From positions 1 to 14,113 of the forward strand of contig WLED01000019.1 in assembly GCA_009704445.1 (NCBI GenBank): 14,113 nucleotides of DNA, in the 5' to 3' direction. A program made the position numbers and the translations under genes. Source of the DNA: Actinomycetota bacterium. Its GTDB lineage: Bacteria > Actinomycetota > Actinomycetes > Nanopelagicales > Nanopelagicaceae. This document shows, piece after piece, positions 12,408 to 14,113 of this stretch. Position 1 is the first letter of the stretch. Every line of letters begins with the position of its first letter. Below the pieces are notes generated by a model. That model was not told where the DNA came from and searched no databases. It saw only the letters and a list, made by a program, of their open reading frames with translations.

Positions 12408-13007
12408 ATGAGTAATCAAATAGAAACCCAAATTGATGTATCCCTGACAGAACGCAATCGTTTAACTGCGCTTTTTCGTCTTGTTTTAGTTGTACCAATG
12501 GCAATTTTTATTGCCTCATTTACAGCAGCTGCCGATTTATCAAGTGATGATGCAAGTTATTTCATGGTTGGTTTGATTTCGCTTCCAGTAGCTTTAGCAA
12601 TAGTTTTTCGAAAGATCTATCCCAGCTATGTTCTCTCATTTAATGAAGCTCTGCTCTCCTTGCAGACTCGTGTTGATGCCTATGTTTTGTTGCTCACTGA
12701 CGAGTATCCCTCTATTGAAGAAAATGATGTTGTTAGCGTAACTTTTCCAGAAGTTGATGCAAAAGCACTTAATCGATGGTTGCCTTTGATTAAATGGTTT
12801 ATTGCAATTCCTTTGTATCTAGTTGGAATTTTTTATGCCATCTATGCAGTGTTCTTAACGTTGATTGGTTGGCTATCTATCTTGTTTACTGGTAATTACC
12901 CAGAAAAATGCGCAGAAGGTGTTGTAGGTACTATCGCTTATTGGAACCGAGTCGTTGGGTATGCACTTCTACTTGTTACAGATGAGTATCCAACGTTTTC
13001 CTTGTAA
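12408..13007 (+). CDS. DUF4389 membrane protein with two tandem repeats
   Basis: A 199-residue membrane protein built from two DUF4389-like halves. Repeat 1 (about 21-105) has helices RLVLVVPMAIFIASF and FMVGLISLPVALAIVF and ends RVDAYVLLLTDEYPSI. Repeat 2 (about 125-199) has IKWFIAIPLYLVGIFYAIYAVFLTLIGW, the family signature ILFTGNYP, and ends RVVGYALLLVTDEYPTFSL. The TDEYP box thus occurs twice (97-101 and 191-195). The family is common in actinobacteria and has no established function. The gene is single, leaderless, and divergent from the oxidoreductase operon with only 41 bases between start codons. It converges on msrB with 11 bases between stops, containing the palindrome TCAAATTTGA (13009-13018). 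Confidence 0.85.
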   Translation: MSNQIETQIDVSLTERNRLTALFRLVLVVPMAIFIASFTAAADLSSDDASYFMVGLISLPVALAIVFRKIYPSYVLSFNEALLSLQTRVDAYVLLLTDEYPSIEENDVVSVTFPEVDAKALNRWLPLIKWFIAIPLYLVGIFYAIYAVFLTLIGWLSILFTGNYPEKCAEGVVGTIAYWNRVVGYALLLVTDEYPTFSL

Positions 13008-13018
13008 TCAAATTTGAA

Positions 13019-13465
13019 TTATCGAGGTTCTAAAACCAGCGATACGGAGTTGATGCACCAACGTTGATCGGTTGGAACGTCATAACCTTCACCATCGAAG
13101 ACATGTCCCAAGTGAGAGCCGCACGAGGCACAAAGAACCTCCGTTCGAACTCTCGGAAACAAGGAGCGATCTTCTATCAAGCGCACTGCATCATCTGCAG
13201 TTGGTGCATAAAAAGATGGCCAACCGCATCCTGAATGAAATTTAGTTTCACTTCTAAATAGTTCGGCGGCGCATGCTTTGCATTTATACACACCTACTGT
13301 TTCTGTGTCGGTGTATTCACCTGTAAAGGGGCGCTCTGTTGCGGCATTGCGCAGCACGTCATAAGAGAGTGGATCTACTCGGGCTGCGAGCGCCTGCTCA
13401 TCAATTGTTACTGGATACTCGTTGTGAGCTGAGTTGTTTTTACCCTCGTTATCTTTAATGCTCAA
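13019..13465 (-). CDS. msrB: Peptide methionine (R)-S-oxide reductase MsrB
   Basis: Reduces the R epimer of methionine sulfoxide in proteins. The SelR fold is shown by the structural zinc cysteines in KCKAC (62, 65) and LCASC (112, 115), by FHSGCGWPSF, by the HLGHVFDGEG strand and by the catalytic RWCINSVSL (Cys137). Trp136 replaces the more usual Tyr/Phe/His before the catalytic cysteine. Length 148 is standard. Its start is TTG 13465, overlapping the msrA stop as TTGA, so it is translationally coupled to msrA. An unusual polar N-terminal extension (KDNEGKNNSAHNEYP) precedes the domain; a later start is possible but none has a better signal. No signal peptide, so cytoplasmic. Confidence 0.94.
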   Translation of the reverse strand: MSIKDNEGKNNSAHNEYPVTIDEQALAARVDPLSYDVLRNAATERPFTGEYTDTETVGVYKCKACAAELFRSETKFHSGCGWPSFYAPTADDAVRLIEDRSLFPRVRTEVLCASCGSHLGHVFDGEGYDVPTDQRWCINSVSLVLEPR

Positions 13466-13989
13466 TTGATCACCGCAGATGCCGGATAGGCAACCCCTGT
13501 ACTGGAATGACAGTCATAGCCATTTGGATTCTTCTGCAAGTACTTTTGGTGGTACTCCTCGGCCGGGTAGTACTCGATGCCTTCGGCACTCAAAATTTCT
13601 GTACAGATCCGGTTTAATCCTGCAGCTGACAACGCCGTTTGGTATTCATCCCTTGATGCCAAAGCAGTATTTTGCTGTGAATCATCGGTTGTATAAATCG
13701 CACTGCGATATTGCGTTCCGATATCTCCACCTTGCTGATTTAATGATGTCGGATCGTGCATCACCCAGAACTCTTCAAGTAATCGCTGATAAGAAACCTT
13801 TGAAGAGTCGAATACAACTTTCACAATTTCAGCATGGCCTGTAACTCCAGTGCACACTTGTTCATAAGTTGGATTTGGTCGATTTCCACCCATATAACCA
13901 ACGTTTGTTTCAATCACGCCATCCATCATCCAAAAACGACGTTCGGCTCCCCAAAAACAACCTGTTGCTAAATACGCAATTGAGTTCAT
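13462..13989 (-). CDS. msrA: Peptide methionine (S)-S-oxide reductase MsrA
   Basis: Reduces the S epimer of methionine sulfoxide, free or in proteins. From ATG 13989 it is 175 residues: the catalytic Cys11 in TGCFWGAERRFW at the N-terminus, then VGYMGGNRPNPTYEQVCTGVTGHAEIVKVVFD, FWVMHDPTSLNQQGGDIGTQYRSAIY, and YYPAEEYHQKYL with the C-terminal resolving cysteine region GYDCHSSTG. An in-frame TTG at 14016 would add nine residues (CAYCKNLP). I prefer ATG 13989, because the family normally begins a few residues before the catalytic cysteine and AAGAAT sits exactly six bases upstream, matching the window's leaderless pattern. It overlaps msrB by 4 bases; together they repair both sulfoxide epimers. 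Divergent from tRNA-Arg. Confidence 0.95.
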   Translation of the reverse strand: MNSIAYLATGCFWGAERRFWMMDGVIETNVGYMGGNRPNPTYEQVCTGVTGHAEIVKVVFDSSKVSYQRLLEEFWVMHDPTSLNQQGGDIGTQYRSAIYTTDDSQQNTALASRDEYQTALSAAGLNRICTEILSAEGIEYYPAEEYHQKYLQKNPNGYDCHSSTGVAYPASAVIN

Positions 13990-13995
13990 AGGCAG

Positions 13996-14001
13996 ATTCT
14001 T
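13996..14001 (-). promoter_or_regulatory. Leaderless -10-like box of msrA-msrB
   Basis: AAGAAT, six bases (CTGCCT), ATG at 13989. The first base deviates from T, as at the TerC gene. It decides between ATG 13989 and the longer TTG start. Confidence 0.4.
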
Positions 14002-14018
14002 GCAGTATGCACACAACT

Positions 14019-14047
14019 TTGCACCCGCTGATAACCTTGTGTAGTAA
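14019..14047 (+). promoter_or_regulatory. tRNA-Arg promoter
   Basis: TTGCAC (14019-14024), a 17-base spacer and TAGTAA (14042-14047), placing +1 near 14054, just before the mature tRNA end at 14057. It is one of the few full -35/-10 pairs in the window. Confidence 0.55.
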
Positions 14048-14056
14048 GCCCACAGA

Positions 14057-14113
14057 GCCCCCGTAGCTCAGGGGATAGAGCGTTGCCCTCCGAAGGCATG
14101 CGCACAGGTTCGA
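14057..14113 (+). tRNA. tRNA-Arg (anticodon CCG), 3' part beyond the window
   Basis: The acceptor 5' strand GCCCCCG is followed by TA and the D-arm GCTC-A-GGGGATA-GAGC. The anticodon arm comes next: stem TTGCC/GGCAT, loop CTCCGAA with anticodon CCG at 14090-14092. Then a 4-base variable loop and the T-stem ACAGG running into TTCGA, where the window ends. The 27-43 pair is T-T. It decodes CGG arginine codons. The T-arm 3' side, acceptor 3' strand and CCA status are not visible. Confidence 0.93.

Noticed and set aside
13009..13018. TCAAATTTGA palindrome as a terminator between the DUF4389 gene and msrB
   Set aside because: No loop, no GC stem, no T-tract; too short to be distinguished from chance.
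13990..14016. Longer MsrA start at TTG 14016
   Set aside because: It adds a CAYC-containing tail not expected in the family and runs over the leaderless -10-like box at 13996-14001.
1..14113. Mobile element, prophage, CRISPR or toxin-antitoxin/defence island
   Set aside because: No transposase or integrase, no direct-repeat array, no att-like duplication at the tRNA (its 3' end is outside the window); every sizeable gene fits a housekeeping or small membrane protein family.

Overview
The window looks like chromosomal DNA from a small-genome, low-GC actinobacterium, plausibly a freshwater Nanopelagicales (acI-type) lineage. This is inference. The base composition looks around 40% GC by eye, gene packing is very tight, and many of the proteins resemble actinobacterial families (an Rv1284-like carbonic anhydrase, MIP channel plus ArsC, an actinobacterial-style MsrA and cystathionine lyase). 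Most genes have no Shine-Dalgarno sequence. Instead a TANNNT-like -10 box ends exactly six bases before the start codon, which is the signature of leaderless mRNAs.

Layout on the minus strand from the left edge: prpD (2-methylcitrate dehydratase, cut by the window edge) lies downstream of prpB (2-methylisocitrate lyase). The 87-base spacer between them reads, in one frame, like the last ~25 residues of a citrate/methylcitrate synthase, so prpC appears to have been deleted from a prpB-prpC-prpD operon. Divergent from prpB is a small membrane protein gene on the plus strand, which converges through a shared terminator on a beta-carbonic anhydrase gene. Next come arsC and an aquaporin-family channel (a two-gene arsenic module, 4-base overlap), then argG with a downstream FKBP-type prolyl isomerase that ends at a strong bidirectional terminator. 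Upstream of argG are two methyltransferase genes: a membrane-anchored one and a METTL25/Methyltransf_32-like one.

A TerC-family metal exporter gene (plus) diverges from the methyltransferase operon. It converges on a two-gene minus-strand unit encoding a 49-residue membrane peptide and a 127-residue membrane protein with a CNIG motif. Next on the minus strand are a cystathionine gamma-lyase/synthase-like enzyme and a PYROXD2/phytoene-dehydrogenase-like FAD oxidoreductase. The oxidoreductase is preceded by a previously unlisted 35-codon leaderless ORF that ends directly against its start codon. A plus-strand DUF4389 membrane protein diverges from that ORF. The right end holds msrA-msrB (methionine sulfoxide reductases, minus) and the 5' part of a tRNA-Arg(CCG) gene on the plus strand.

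I see no phage, transposon, CRISPR array or obvious defence system. The most informative signals are regulatory and evolutionary: a uniform leaderless promoter geometry at ten starts, two cases where the upstream gene's TAG stop is the first half of the next gene's TAGACT -10 box, the prpC scar, and the 35-codon leader ORF, which may be a fossil of a PatB/MalY-type C-S lyase. No gene-free stretch exceeds 300 bases.
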